From NCBI GenBank assembly GCA_034670405.1, contig JAXDDX010000051.1, forward strand, positions 2,083,501 through 2,147,500: a stretch of DNA of 64,000 nt, written 5' to 3'. This document shows positions 12,951 to 25,672 of this stretch, in pieces. The notes under the pieces are model-generated. The model ran no database searches, was not told the origin of the DNA, and saw only the letters and a program-made list of their open reading frames with translations. How positions within the stretch are numbered: the first letter of the stretch is position 1; each line of letters starts with the position of its first letter. The translations under genes were made by a program, and so were the position numbers. This stretch comes from Hoplostethus atlanticus (taxonomy: Eukaryota; Chordata; Actinopteri; Trachichthyiformes; Trachichthyidae).

Positions 12951-13320
12951 CGATGAAAATCAGCTTGCTCAATGGGATTCTTACATGAAAAGAACAGCGC
13001 CGCAGGCACAGATTCCCTGAACTATCATTACGTGCCCCATCTATAGTGAAAAAGAACTAATCGTCTAGTTATTAGTGGCTTGTTACCCACAGTCTGCCCC
13101 AGCTGAATGGTCTTTCACCATGAGGACCTGTCACTGAATAAAGACAATTTAACTACAAAGGGCTCGATTACAACTCTGCTACTTTCATCAGGGAACAATA
13201 ATTCCACTAATACCAATCCTTATGAGTTCCTCAGGGTTAAACATTTGGGGAAAAACAGTGTTAAGCTGTATCAAATTAAGTCAGGGGAGAAGCTCATTTA
13301 ATAGCTTGGAACTCCCCATC
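12951..13320. promoter_or_regulatory. Possible conserved noncoding block
   Basis: Unique, repeat-free sequence of balanced composition, with GAACTAATCG, GTTATTAGTGG and ACTAATACCAAT words. It resembles vertebrate noncoding elements; not tested by alignment. Confidence 0.3.
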
Positions 13321-14956
13321 TCGGACTAAATATCTTCTCCCATGAGCCTTTGCCTGCTGTGCCCCTCCTCCCTCCCTGCAGTGAGGCCTAATTTTCCTGT
13401 TTTCACCGAGAAAATTTCACGGTTCACAAGATCAAAAGCTTGCATAAGCTCTGCGTTTGTTTACATCAGCCTACACCCCAGAAAATAAAGCTCTGTTGAT
13501 TATCCTTCTCGTTCAGTTTTCTGGCTTGCATCTCTCTCCGCCGTCACAACTGACCTCCCACCTTCGCTCGCCGTACATGCACTCCGCTGCTTTTCTTTCG
13601 TCTTCCAACGCTGCCGAGGTCAGGTGGATGACAAGATCGACAACCTGAGCCCAATTCCTTTCCTTAACACGGTCCGCGTTCAGGAAATGACTAACTACAG
13701 CTAAATCCACAGTCCGAGACGCTGAAACTGCCCTCTCTCGGTGGGAGCGACGGTGGCTTCTTTTTCCGACTCTGCATGGTACATTTTGACACAGCCCAAA
13801 TGAGGTCCTTCGACATTTGAAATGGGAGTGTGACAAGGGGGACAAAAACAACCACCAAAGCAACACATGAATAAATAATCTGTTTGCTTTTCCTGTGTCC
13901 CATTTCGACAAACCGCGGGGCTCCCTCCCTCCAGGAAACTGAAAGATGTCTGTGATTCAATTAGACTGTTTTAAATGAACATGAACATGACGTCTGGCTG
14001 AGTTTTGACGTGTCTTTATAGTTGCTGTCTTCTAATTTCCTTCTGATTGGAATCCCTTGTAATGAAAACATGTTTCATCTATAGAAATCTAATTGAGTAT
14101 TGGATAATAATTGGATTATTTTCGTTTGTGTGTTAAAGGAAAAAATCCAGCAACACTGTTAGAAATTGGCCTTGTACTTTTCTGGGCCTAATTTGTTGTT
14201 ATTGGTGGTATTTATCTTGTTCCTGCAGATAACTGGACAAACGTAGATGACAGTGTCGCATCGAGTTATTTCCAGTGCAGCTACAATGGAGTTTGATAAC
14301 AGAACATTTTTCCGCTATCTGAAACATCAATGGTAAACGGTAAATTCACTGTAGAAGAGGCAGAGATACCAATTTTTCCACAGGCAGTATAGCCTCAATA
14401 GACCATAATGGGAAAGCAACCACGTAAAATGTTGCATCAACGTTTTGATCCATCCAACTAAAGTAGAAGTAGAAGATGGAGAGTAAATGACAACACTTCA
14501 CAAAATAACTGCTGGAATGCATTGAACATCACAGTATCCAAGGCGAAATTTCTCCTTGACTTTTTCCTTTAAGGTAAAAACAAGGTAATAGGTGCAATAA
14601 ATTGACACAACCGTTACCTCCCACGATCTATGGCAATTACGAGGATCTTCGATGCAAATACTTCCCACGTGTATGTAAGGTCTAGTCTTGAGCAGATTAC
14701 AAGCCAAAGGTGTGCAAACGAGAATGGAATGCACACCCCCACCCCTACGAGGCATTTGGACAACCTCAGACTTATTGGGCTGGCACACCTCACAGCGACA
14801 AAAGAGGAAAACTGGGGAGCAATGTACCTGGCTCTGGTTCTCATGAACACTTTATAATGGCAAGCTCAGTGCCAGGAGTTGAGGTGCCCAGGGCATACAG
14901 AATGAATGAGTTACAGCAGGGGAGTGCCCACCACTGAGCCCTGGCTGTGAACAGGC

Positions 14957-15021
<65 letters not shown>

Positions 15022-16420
15022 TTCCCTGTAAGAAGCGAAGACGATCATTTTACAGAACCTCTGATTAAAGTGACACAACAATCAAATGAAGTGAATTTTC
15101 TTCAGAGAATCAAAACCAGGACTTGTCAAACAGGAGAACATAGGCCTTGTTTTTAGGTATTTGCGTACATCCCTGATTTCAAGGAAAAGTCTCATCACTG
15201 CTTGGGGAGGAGTCAAATTTGAAGACAATTATGAGAACGTATTTCCCTCTGCTCATCGCAGGAAACAAACAGCCCTGGCTCTGAATTTAACTCGCCAAAC
15301 AAGAACCATATGCCTGTCTTTCTTCTCCCATCATCCCCTTCCACCACCCTCTTTTCCATGAGAAACATGTAAATACAAAGACCCAGAAACACATGTGGTT
15401 AGTCATAAAGCTGCAAATGCAACCCCCTCCCTCATTTTTCTTTTTCTTTCTGTTCCACCCCCAGCCTCGACCTCCTCACCCGAGAAACAAACCCGCAAGA
15501 AAGAGAGAGAGAGAGGGAAAATGTAAGGAACAGGAAAACAACAAAAAAACAAGAACAAAGAATGTTGGAGGGGATCACAGCATTGGGAAACTGACTTAAT
15601 TGCCTGTGTGTGAAAAGCAAAGGAGAAGAGGGACAAGCTGACGACAGACAGGCAGTAGAAAAAAGAAGGAGCTGCTGTGAGCTCCTGCAGACTCCAAAGC
15701 CCTTTCCTCACAATGGTGGCCTCTTGCTGCACCAGGGGGGCATGTTGGCCTGTCAGTAAGTGGCGTGTGGGATGAAGAACACAAACAAGGAAAGACAATG
15801 GCACTTCAGTCCCCATTAAGAAAAGAATGTGTTCTTTGGTCATCCCTTCCCCTTGTTTGGAGATGGACAGATTTCCTTGGAGGCCGCCATTTTCCGCCTG
15901 CAACTTTCTACCTTCTCATCCAACTGAGTCCCTTCCCATCATCAAGGCCAACATTAGGCCTAATCGTTTATGCTCCAGGGGTAGTTATCTTCTTGGGTGT
16001 TAGCTGAAAATGGCTTGCAGCTGGGTTGTGTACAGCTCAATCTCTAACAGGTGCTGGGCTCTGTGGGTAAAGGGTAAACAATGGCGGCTAAGCCCCAAGC
16101 TTTGCCAGGCAGAGTGTCTACGATGGGAACCAGTCAGGCTCGAGGGCTCACACACACACAGCCCAGGTGGTTTGCAGAGGTTCATTTAGGCATGTGTAAA
16201 CTCATGGTCGGGTTTAACTTGGAGTGGTTTAGATGGTGAAAGTCAATGAAGAAAGTCAAGGAAGGTACAGGTCCTTTTAGCTTATAAATGATGTGGGAGT
16301 CTCAAGTGACAACTCAAAAGAACCTTTGTCAGGGTAGGAACCATGTGACAAACCCACATGATTGGAAAGTGGAATCCGGTTCCTAGCATCATGGGATCCC
16401 AACATAAGGCGTATGATGAG
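13321..16420. other. Gene-free stretch with GA repeat
   Basis: A GA microsatellite lies at 14959-15020. The 166-codon minus-strand frame at 15403-15903 is driven by a pyrimidine-rich tract and is not supported as a gene. Confidence 0.5.
14959..15020. repeat. (GA)n microsatellite
   Basis: About 30 GA units with two AAG interruptions. Confidence 0.96.
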
Positions 16421-16421
16421 T

Positions 16422-17139
16422 TCACAGATGATTATTGGCACTCTTGAACTTTATGCAGATAATGTATAATATCTTCTGACATTATTGGAAATTGAAACAA
16501 ACTTTTGTTCTTCACATATTCATCTGTTTTATTTATCAGCACATGATCAAACAATAAGAATAGAAATATAAAAAAAAAAAAAAATGTATAGCTTCAAAAT
16601 TGAAAAGTGGCTGTGACCATGATTATTGGCACCCTTTTCTAATAATTAGCTGCACAGTCTTTGGCTTCCAAGCGTTTCTTGTAACTATCAATAAGCTTCC
16701 TGCACCTTTCTACTGGCAGTTTCTCTCACTCTTCAAATTGCAACCCGCTCCAGTTCTAATGTTTGTAGGTTTCCTTTGACCAACTGCACATTTCAGGTCT
16801 CGCTATTGGTTCTCAATGGGTTTGAGATCAGGACTCATCACTGGCCACTCCAGAACAGTCCAACGTTTTCCTGGGTGCCTTTGGATATGTGTTTTGGGTC
16901 ATTGTCCTGCTGGAGGACCCATGTCTGTAAACAAAGTGCTGATCTGCATTGCCAAAGAGCTCTAATTTGGTTTCATTGGTCCACAGAACATTTTCCCAGA
17001 AGGATTTAGGCTTGTCCAGGTGGGTTTTGGCAAAGATCAATGAAGGCCTTCTCTTGTGTTTCTCTTTCATCAGTGAAACTGAAGATAGTATACATTATCT
17101 GCATAAAATGCAAGGGCCAAAATCTTGGCCAGAACTGTA
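16422..17139 (-). mobile_element. Decayed Tc1/mariner-type element
   Basis: A Tc1-like transposon of about 0.7 kb on the minus strand, flanked by terminal inverted repeats that share TTTATGCAGATAATGTATA and ATCTTC (about 16449-16476 and, inverted, 17077-17106). The transposase relic at 17070-16828 reads LIFAKTHLDKPKSFWENVLW then TNETKLELFGN. The family has WTDETK with a catalytic Asp; here it is WTNETK, so the first DDE residue is lost. An internal deletion then joins to the DNDPKH region, which is frameshifted, and PDLKPIEN-like sequence follows in another frame. The 3' end carries the family's GTGCCAATAAT words. TA lies outside the 17137 end. It cannot move on its own. Confidence 0.8.
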
Positions 17140-17850
17140 TTGATCGAGTTGAGTGTATATGTGTTGTACCACACTCCATGTGACCCCCCTTCTCCAGTCC
17201 TCCTAATATAACTCCAGTTCCACGAGAGTCTGAGTCACATGACAATGTCACATGATGGAGGTTAGTTTTTATCCCTGTGGTGTCTGGGAGGCCTCCAAAC
17301 CCAGAGTGGCCTCACCACATTTCCCACAGCCGTCTGGGGAATGGACTGTGGACCTGAAGGTATGTGTGGGGCACAACACTGAAGTGCTATGGCTGTCTTA
17401 AGATAAAAGCATGGAGAAATTCCCCAGTTCTAAAAATGAGCTCAGTTCAATATTGTCCATGGCAGCCACACCCAATAGGACAACATGTATGCATGACAAT
17501 GAAGTTATGGCCCTCTTGTGAAACCTCCAAGGCTAGGTGCTCGATATGCCGACTCTCCTGCATTGGCTAGAAGACGTGTAGAATTAACCTGGGTCTCCTG
17601 AGCTGAATCTAATTTGGGATTTTATATTTTTGTTCATCAAATATCAGTTTATGCTGTGCTAATCCATGATTGTTGCAATCATCTTAAAACACCTAAACCA
17701 ATCATGCTCAAGTTTGATGATTGATGTCCAAGGATTCTTTCTCCCCACAGAGACTCATTTACAGCACCAGACCATGTGCATATGTGTTCCTGATATTATA
17801 TTTTAGCATTGACTTGATACTGACACTGAATCGATTTCACTGCACTCTTG
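17140..17850. other. Gene-free stretch
   Basis: Nothing recognised. Confidence 0.5.
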
Positions 17851-17859
17851 TAAAGTGGA

Positions 17860-18030
17860 ATGACAAAAATATAAGATAAGATAAAATGGCTCTTTATTGT
17901 CTCCGAGGGGAAATTGCAGTTGCAGCTGAACTGATGAATTGGGTAGCCTGCTTCATTTTCTACCTCCTCACACAACAAAAGCAACCACAGCAACAGCAAA
18001 TACAACAGCAAACATTTAAAAACCCCTGGA
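17860..18030 (-). mobile_element. LINE 3' end stub (L2/Rex1-like)
   Basis: On the minus strand the sequence reads AATTTCCCCTCGGAGACAATAAAG followed by a TCTTATCTTAT tail (17868-17885 on plus: ATAAGATAAGATAAAA). An ending of the form TTTCCC...AATAAAG plus short tandem tail is typical of fish CR1/L2/Rex1 retroposons, which insert 5'-truncated. The upstream limit is uncertain. Confidence 0.45.
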
Positions 18031-21000
18031 GTCATAGAGCATCAACTTAAATCTAAGCATACAGACCATATCCTAATCTTACCTAGCTTACTAGTAATTA
18101 TATTTGCCAACTTTACCTTGACCGTTCACCAAACTAGCATTTGCACTTCCAACAGCAAAGTCATATTTTTACAAGGCAATACTTGAGGCAATCAGATTCA
18201 CAGAAGTGGCCTGCATCTGTAGTGGGTTCATTTTCCCACTTGTCTATGCCACCAACTCATGACCGGACTTCCAGGGCCAATGTGGTGCTGGTTTATTGGT
18301 CTCATCTGTCCCAGATATAACTTAATGACAGGAGTATGTTTAGCTTCAAAGCCTGTGCTGACCCCAAACTCCAAACCAGTTCTCTGTTTGCATACCAAGT
18401 TGCCCACAATGTAATGTGGGCCAAAGTGTTAACAAGACTCAAGGTTGCCATATCTTGACACATTAACATACTTTGTGTGTGTACAATGCCCTGAAGGGAG
18501 TTTGGTTCAAGCATTCAAGTGAAAAACCACAACGCCTTAATCATTGTATTTTTAGAAATGCCGCTCCCAATATCTAAGATTGTTCAAGAAAAGACAAGAG
18601 TTTGATGGATTCAAAATACACCACACACCCGTCAACTGAGGCCACAGGCGAAGCCTTTCAAGGAACTGCATTCCATTGGGTCACTGTGGAATGTGGACCC
18701 GCTTGCGTGCCATGACAAAGTTGTGTTATCGGATCATTTGGCCGTTCTGAAGTTCTAAACAATGGCGGTCCGATTGGCGGTCCACATAGACCAACTCTGG
18801 GCTGCATGGCATAATTCTATCTCTGTTTCTCCTCTCAAGATCTGAGAAAGACACAGTCCTGCGGTGTTTACTGACGAAAGAACACTGCTAAATACAGCTG
18901 TGGTTCACCAATCTGTAAATATGGCCCTTGCCAGCCAAATTGTTCCCCTTGTTGACAGTGGTTTGGGCCCAAAGCTCTATCTTGCCCAAGGAACACAGGC
19001 ATCCCTAGGGGTTGGTTTGAGACTCGACAGGGGGTAGTTAGACAAAATAAATAGACAATGTCTATCCGTCGCCGTCACAGAGTTGGCAGAGGTAGAGAGA
19101 AAGCAAAAGAGATGGATGGATGCTCCCAAAATAAATGAACAAAACTTGTCCAAAAAGAGTCCTCTGAAGTCAGGGCAGAAGCTATGAGGACTAGAAGCTC
19201 TCATATTGTCTTTTTTTGTTGAGATCTTGTGGGCAATTGTATAGTTTGTGGTTTGTGTAACTACAGAACTGCAAACCAGAGATGATCAGTGTATATCCAC
19301 ATTTTCTCTGGAAACCTGCTTATAACAGGGTATGCTGTTTTCTGGTTGCCTTTGCTCTAAGCAAATTAAAAGATGGTCAGAGGTTTAGATAGGGCTGTTG
19401 TTGTTTCCTGAGCATCAACAACAAACGTCTTTCACTTTTTGTTTTCATTGCCACTGACCAACCTAATCGATCTAATCTAATCGATTTAGAGCAGCATGTC
19501 ATTTATCACAAATGAACACACAACCCAACAACCCAGTGAAATTGAGTGGCAGGTGTTCACCTCAAAAGATACCTTGCTGTGGACCATCAATTTTTCAAAT
19601 GCATCTTTTCCTTGAACTTTGAAGTATTTCCAGTTATATAAAGGTTAATCAAAGGAATACTTGTTTCCAGCTTTCATTTGTTTATCAATTTATCATGCCT
19701 GCATATTCAGGAAAACCCCAGTGCAGCATAATTGTTTGATGTTTTTTATTGACACTGAAGACAAACCATTTTCTGTCTTTCTTCAATCCCAAACCTTGAT
19801 TTTTTTTCCATGGGAACAGGTACAGTTAACCAAAAAAAAAGAAACAGTGTCCATGTGCTTGGGCAACAGGATGCATTCTAGCCAAGGTTATGTTGAATCT
19901 AGATGTTCTCTCCAGATACCAGATACCAGATGCCCCCCACCCCCTCACATCCACACACACACACACACATCACTCTCAAAACAGAACGACAGATAAACAA
20001 GACGGTTAAGGGAAGCTGGGGGGGGGGAGTGGGTGAGACAGACAGACAGACTGACTGAAAGACACTGAGAGAGTGTGTAGCTCCAGCAGTGCCAGCCCTA
20101 AGAGGATCAAGGTGGTTTTGGATGAGTTTCAGAGGTAAGCTCCAGTTAAAGCCTCCAGCTTGGACCGTTCACACGCAAATGCAAAGCCCCACCGTAAACA
20201 TAATGAAACACAAGGCTACATTTAGTTTGGGGCCGAGGGTGTATAGTGACAGGAGACAGGACAGAGACCATAATATAAGTTCATTTCAAGAATGCAAGTG
20301 TAGTATTCTCCATCCTCTAGCCTGCGGACGGTGTATTCATCTGCTCTCCCTCCTACCTAATGATGCTGAAATCCACTCATGTTTGTGCACGTTAACAGAT
20401 GATTTTATGGTGACACAACCCTCCTATATGGAGGGTTGGGATATAGGGTATACTGTATATTGTACTGTAAATGTAGTCTTTATACTAATTGACTAGATTT
20501 CAGATGCTATAGTCTCAGGTATATACTTTAATGTACTGGTTCCATTTGAGATCCAGTCTAACTTAAATGGGTATCCATCCCATAGTGGGATCAGGGGAAG
20601 TTCAAATGGTGCTCAATGCTTCCTAGCTGAGGAGATTCACAGCATGGCTGAGGAATGGGGGCCTGCTAATAGTAGCAGTCGTGAGGGTTGAGCTATTAGT
20701 GTGACTATGATTTGTTGGTCTTTGGGAACCACGTGACTTCAGATGAGTAAATGGATATGCGTACGATTGTTCTGGTCTTCCAACCTGAAGAACTTAATGT
20801 GGTGATAGCTTCCTAATCATCACCAGCCTCCAATCAGCCCATTTGACCCATCTCCATTGCTCTCCCTTCGGTCATTATTGGAAATGAAAGTGAACAATCC
20901 AACCAGCTTCGCTCTCTCATTTTCCTTCTCTGTTCAACCTCTCTATCTGGCACAGGGTTCCAATGTTTATGCATTTACTGAGATTGCTGGCGGGATTGTC

Positions 21001-21540
21001 AGAGAAATTGGAGGGTTTATTTTTTTCTTTTCTCTCTTTTTTTCCCGTGCAATCTCTTGCCTTCAGAAACCATTAATGCCCATTCAACATCAACATCAAG
21101 GCACAGCTTTGATGTCTATTCTGGCAACAGACCTCTTTCTTTCTCTGCTGCCTGCTGCTCTCGCTCTCTCTCTCCTTCTCTCTATCCCTTTATCCCTTCC
21201 TCTTCCCTACGCTCACTCTTTACGGTTACTGTACAATCAAATAATTAAACGGATTGTCGACAAAATGATTTTACCTGGCAATTAAATATGCAAAGCGAGA
21301 CGCAGACGGTGTATGAGAAGACGATTAAAAAGGGGCCCACTGCAAATCTACAAAGGCTTCACCAGCACAATAGCCTGAATCCAGCAGCACTAGCTTAGCC
21401 TGGAGTGACTGGTGCCTCTTTATACCAGTCTCACATAGGCATGTTTACAATAGCCCCGACCATGCTGTGCCAATTATCACAATGCAGGGAGAAATTAATA
21501 CCACTGTTTAGAGAGAAGACAGGGATGAGGGTTTGGTGTA
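18031..21540. other. Gene-free stretch
   Basis: Mostly unique sequence. A short CA repeat lies at 19951-19968. Open frames at 20089-20496 and 20857-21285 have no recognised motif and the second is biased by a CT-rich tract. Confidence 0.5.
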
Positions 21541-21549
21541 GGGGGGATG

Positions 21550-21616
21550 CAGGGCGTCCGGGGTGTCCGGGGTGTCCGGGGTGTCCGGGGTGCCCGGGGC
21601 GTCCAGGGTGTCCGGC
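21550..21616. repeat. GC-rich 9-bp minisatellite
   Basis: About seven tandem copies of GGGGTGTCC with slight variants (GGGGCGTCC, GGGGTGCCC, AGGGTGTCC). The unit length divisible by three gives long open frames reading Gly-Cys-Pro on plus and Gly-His-Pro on minus, which are artefacts. Confidence 0.95.
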
Positions 21617-21619
21617 CAA

Positions 21620-22690
21620 TGAATTCAAAGTTCAAACCAAAGTTCATTTCTTTCTTCGTCTGCGATGAAAAGAAACAGAAACTGTGAAAACGTTGAGCGC
21701 TTCAAATTCAAATTTAAGCTAAATACAGGAGTCGAAAGCATCAAGTCATCTTTCCGTAAAAGCCCAAACTTCAGAACCTATGTCTGACCTGCAGTGCATC
21801 AAACAAAGCACCTATTAGGAATGGAATGCCATAGAAAGACTGAGAGAGATAGCAGGGGGTGGGGGAGAAAAAGTTGGAGCTCCTGATGTGCGGCAGAGGG
21901 AATGCGACAGTCAATGTCCATCTTTCAACACTTTCATGGGGAAAAATGCAAGCAATTTTCCTGGATAGGTTTCCCTTCAAAGCCAGAGCCCCAAGAGGCT
22001 GTAAAAATAGAGCTGGGAGAAGGGGGGAGAAGGGGGGAGCAGGGGGGGGTGAAGGGTGGAGGGTTACACCTGCGCTGTTCCAGACAGTTCAATAGAAACT
22101 AGCTGGTTCATCCTGGTTAGGTCCCGTTCATTGTAACAAATTGATCTTAAGGTTAGGAAAAGTCTTCGTGTGTTGACGTTGCATCGAAGTTTCATGCCTT
22201 TGATGAAAAGAGTCAGTGAGATTAATATGCTACTCGTGGTGTTAAAAAATTCAAAGTATTCAACAATGGTTGCAGTAAAATTGTTTTTTGAGGCGGTTAA
22301 AACAAGACGTTAGTCAATAGAGTGTGTGCATATTTTCAGAAAGAGAAACACCTACAATGTCTCATGAAAGATGTTACAAGCACTGGCAGCTTGTCTGTTT
22401 CTTCCTCTTTTCGCCTTATTGCCAGGAACAGCTACCAGGGGAGAAAGGAATGAGAAAATCATTTTGTGGGAAGTGAAAGCCTGTCAGTAATGACTGTTGT
22501 TATCTTTGTTATGTGGCTACCTCTGCTTTTTGGCAATTGCAAATCTCCTTTTATGTCAACAATTTGAATTGAGCTGTACAAGTGAGTGAGTCTGCATGCA
22601 GCGGACAGCGTCCCACTCTCCAACACTGAATTAATTTCTAGTATTAAACGATTTTTTCCCCCTGCTGAAATAAAGCCAGATAATTGAAGC
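21620..22690. other. Gene-free stretch
   Basis: Contains a GGGGGGAGAA-type G-rich run at 22010-22050. Nothing else recognised. Confidence 0.5.
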
Positions 22691-23240
22691 AAATATGGCT
22701 ATCCCTCTGATAGGGATGTGGGGTGCTTCATTAAATGCTTGTGTTGACTGTCGGAGAGTAGGGCTGGTCCTCATTGCTCTTTAATCGTCCAATTAGCCCA
22801 TGCTCCCATTTCCATGTCTAATGTCTTCCATTTAAGCGCTGAATACAGAACCCACACTTTTAACCATGGAGGGGCTAATCAAAAGGTTAAAGGCTTTTAG
22901 TATTTTCTATTTACTGTGTAAATTAACAATTTGCATTCATGAATTTGAAACTTGCTTATGTTTTCAGCAACGGCTAATGTTCTTCAGGTCTGCAGATGGC
23001 TGTGCTTTAAACCTGCATGGGCAATAATGATTAAACAAGAATAAATCCATTATTTGACTCTCGCAAATGACCCGTTTGAAGATTAATTCTCCCATCATCC
23101 CTCTGGAATGACAACTGTGCGATGTGCCCACTGCTCTATGCCATTACAAGGAATAAGAATTGACGTGCTTCATCACTGAGGAAGACATGAGGACTTATAC
23201 AGAGGGCTAGTTATTGCCAGGACAAATGCAACTTTGCTAG
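22690..23240. promoter_or_regulatory. Possible conserved noncoding block 3' of axin2
   Basis: A 550-bp repeat-free stretch about 0.7 kb beyond the likely axin2 poly(A) site, dense in homeodomain and TCF/SOX-like words (TTTAATCGTCCAATTAGCCC, GGGCTAATCAAAAGG, GTAAATTAACAATTTGC, GGGCAATAATGATTAAAC). No open frame. It is the most enhancer-like block in the window by eye; conservation is inferred, not shown. Confidence 0.4.
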
Positions 23241-23924
23241 TTATCCCATTAACCAACAATAGGTTCTATATGGGTTCTATATAGTTTCTATTTCCACAAC
23301 TATTGCATTGTGTAGTGAGTATTATTTATGTTCCAGAGTTTTCTTGACATCTGATACTGATGTCCTAGGCTGGCTTTAACTACTGTCATATGAGACTTAT
23401 GTCAGGACATTTGATTATGAGTTATTACTCCTTCTTCAAGGAATAACACACAATAACCAGCACATAAGCTTGACGATAAACACTTCATTGGTTGAATAAT
23501 ATCTGCTTTTCCAAAATGTATCAGCCCTGGAAAACACGATTACCATTTTTCCAGGTTTTCCATGACCGTAGGAACCCAGCAACAAAGGTACTGATTTGTT
23601 CCTACCCCACCAGTACTACACAGCAGTCCTCAATGTTAATTCAACTGAGTGTATAGTTTTCGCGCCAGAGCCCTATCTGCTCTGAGTGGATAAGCAACTG
23701 TCAACTGACAATTGTCACTGAAAAATCAGTGTAACACTGGAAATCTTTCTGTGTAGTACTGACTGGCAAATGACATATCATGTGACATGATGATATCATG
23801 TGGTAGCACAGCTTTAAAAACTGGATCTTTAAAAACTGGATATCTACGTAACTCTGAAAGTAGCATTTGCCTCAGGATACAACACACAAACCAACAGGAA
23901 CAAATCAAGGCCAGGCACAAGAGC
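23241..23924. other. Gene-free stretch
   Basis: Contains an ATATCATGTGACATGATGAT palindrome-like stretch near 23776-23800 and a 14-bp direct repeat (TTTAAAAACTGGAT twice, about 23813-23842). No gene. Confidence 0.5.
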
Positions 23925-25672
23925 TTTCATTTGAAAAATATAAAACTTTAATAAAGGCTACATCTCTCAATAATTACAATAATTATAGGTCCATGTAAAT
24001 CTTTAAATGAAACTCTTTATATAATGTATAATTTACAGTTTAGATAGAATGAAACAAAACAAAAAAGGCCATGGTGTAAAAACAAAACAAAAAACATGAT
24101 TACAGGATATTATTAAAAGCATAAAAATATCTTTTCAACATAAAACCCTTCTGAAAACCAAGGGATATATATTAAAACCCTGAAACAGGGTAGCACATGG
24201 TATGGCATCCATGTAGGCACAGGTGCTGTACTCATAAAACACCAGCGATAGTGTAGTTGTGTGTGTATGTTTTTGTGTGCCTGTAAGTGTGTGTGTGTGT
24301 GTGTGTGTGTACTCTATGTGTGCGTTGTTTGTGTCAGTATCCATACTTCAGAATGCATAATTACAATGTATACAGGAGCTCTGCTATATATGGTGTTACT
24401 GTAACAACATTCACAAGATATCGGAGCCACATTTCTTCAATGTTAAATTTTTTTTTGACACGCTAGCTGACTTCTTCAGGAAGTCATTCTCAGTGACCCA
24501 AACTGCTTCTTGTTAGCACAAGTTATTTTGGTGTGCGGGCTGTAAACACTGCCATTATTAGATGGTACAGCTTGTGCTCCAGGTCCCCTCTCTGTATGTA
24601 TTCTGCAACTGTTTCATTTTCCCCCCTGTGCAATGCCTGGTTTACAAACAAAGGCACAACAAAAAAGATTGAGCTCTGTTGCTGGACTGAGAGAGAGAGC
24701 GAGAGCGAGAGAAACACTAGTGTGGCAAACGTAACATTACAAACTATCAGCAGCATATAAGACTGGGGTTGACCATTACAATAGTGGAGGGAGTGCGCCT
24801 CACAGAAGACCACCGATAAGGTTGTTGGTATGGGTCATACAGGGCTATGGGCTATGGGGAGGTGCTAGGCTAGTGTCATGTCCTTTGTGTAAAGTAAAAA
24901 CAAAAAACAAACACAAAATATCACCATAGTATTCTCCCAACACTCAAAGCAGCTTGCCCATTGGCTGGAAATGGGAGGGGGGGTAGGGGGACACAGGTTT
25001 AATATGACTTGGGAAGGGTGGAGGGGATGGGGGTTTTCAATAAATACTCAATAAAAACTTTCAACTCGTGACAAAAAGCATCTATATATATAATACATGT
25101 ATATATACATATATGCATGTATGTATATGCACATGTACAGACGTTTTTGTAACAATGTTAAGAGCAGGTTGGTGGCACTGTGTTCTGCCACGCAGGCTTC
25201 TCCAGTGCCGATCAGTCCATTGCACTTGGCCAGGAAGCCGGCGTGAACGCACCGTCAATCTCTCACATCACAAAAACAGTCATCTGCATCTTCAGTGGTT
25301 ATATTCAAGAAGAGGCCGGGTCTCCCCCCACTGGCCTCCGATCATCATCAACATTGTCTTTTTTTTTTACGTCTCTCGTGTCATTCCCTTGTGTTTCTAA
25401 GGCTGATTGGTTGAGATAGTCAGGGAGGGGCGGCACCTCCTCTGGGTTCGGCATACTTCATTGGCTCGTCTTCCTTCAATCACTCCTCTTGTGCTGGATA
25501 TATTAACTCTGTTTAGCTTAATATTAAGAAATAGAAAAAAAAAAAAAAAAAAAAAGAGAGTCCAGAGTGTTTTTTGTTCATTTCATCGAGTCTCTTGCTC
25601 AAGTTTCTTAGCGACGGTTTGGCATTTGGTTGGGCAGGGTAGGGCATTGGGTTGGTTGGCAATAAAGTGGCA
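23925..25672 (-). other. axin2: Probable axin2 3'UTR
   Basis: This 1.7-kb stretch follows the stop codon and carries no coding signal. On the minus strand an ATTAAA polyadenylation signal lies at 23952-23947, giving a likely cleavage site about 15-25 nt further on. The region is AT-rich and contains an A/T-rich tract of alternating TGTATATA/CATATA at 25080-25142 that includes one Pumilio-like UGUAUAUA motif, a GT tract at 24256-24310 and a poly-T run on the minus strand... seen as AAAA at 25538-25555 on the plus strand. The 3' end is inferred from the signal only; no transcript evidence is visible. Confidence 0.5.
23947..23952 (-). terminator. axin2: Candidate poly(A) signal ATTAAA of axin2
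   Basis: The plus strand reads TTTAAT, which is ATTAAA on the gene strand. I saw no clear AATAAA on the gene strand between the stop codon and this point. It is the common variant signal; assignment is by position only. Confidence 0.4.

Noticed and set aside
15403-15903. A 166-codon open frame on the minus strand
   Set aside because: It follows a pyrimidine-rich tract, is rich in Ser/Leu/Phe runs, overlaps several other frames and shows no family motif.
20857-21285. A 142-codon plus-strand frame with a hydrophobic, membrane-like stretch
   Set aside because: The hydrophobicity comes from a CT-rich DNA tract (Leu/Ser/Phe codons). No homologue is recognised.
21405-21668. Collagen-like or Cys-Pro-Gly-rich peptide frame
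   Set aside because: It is the translation of a 9-bp minisatellite.
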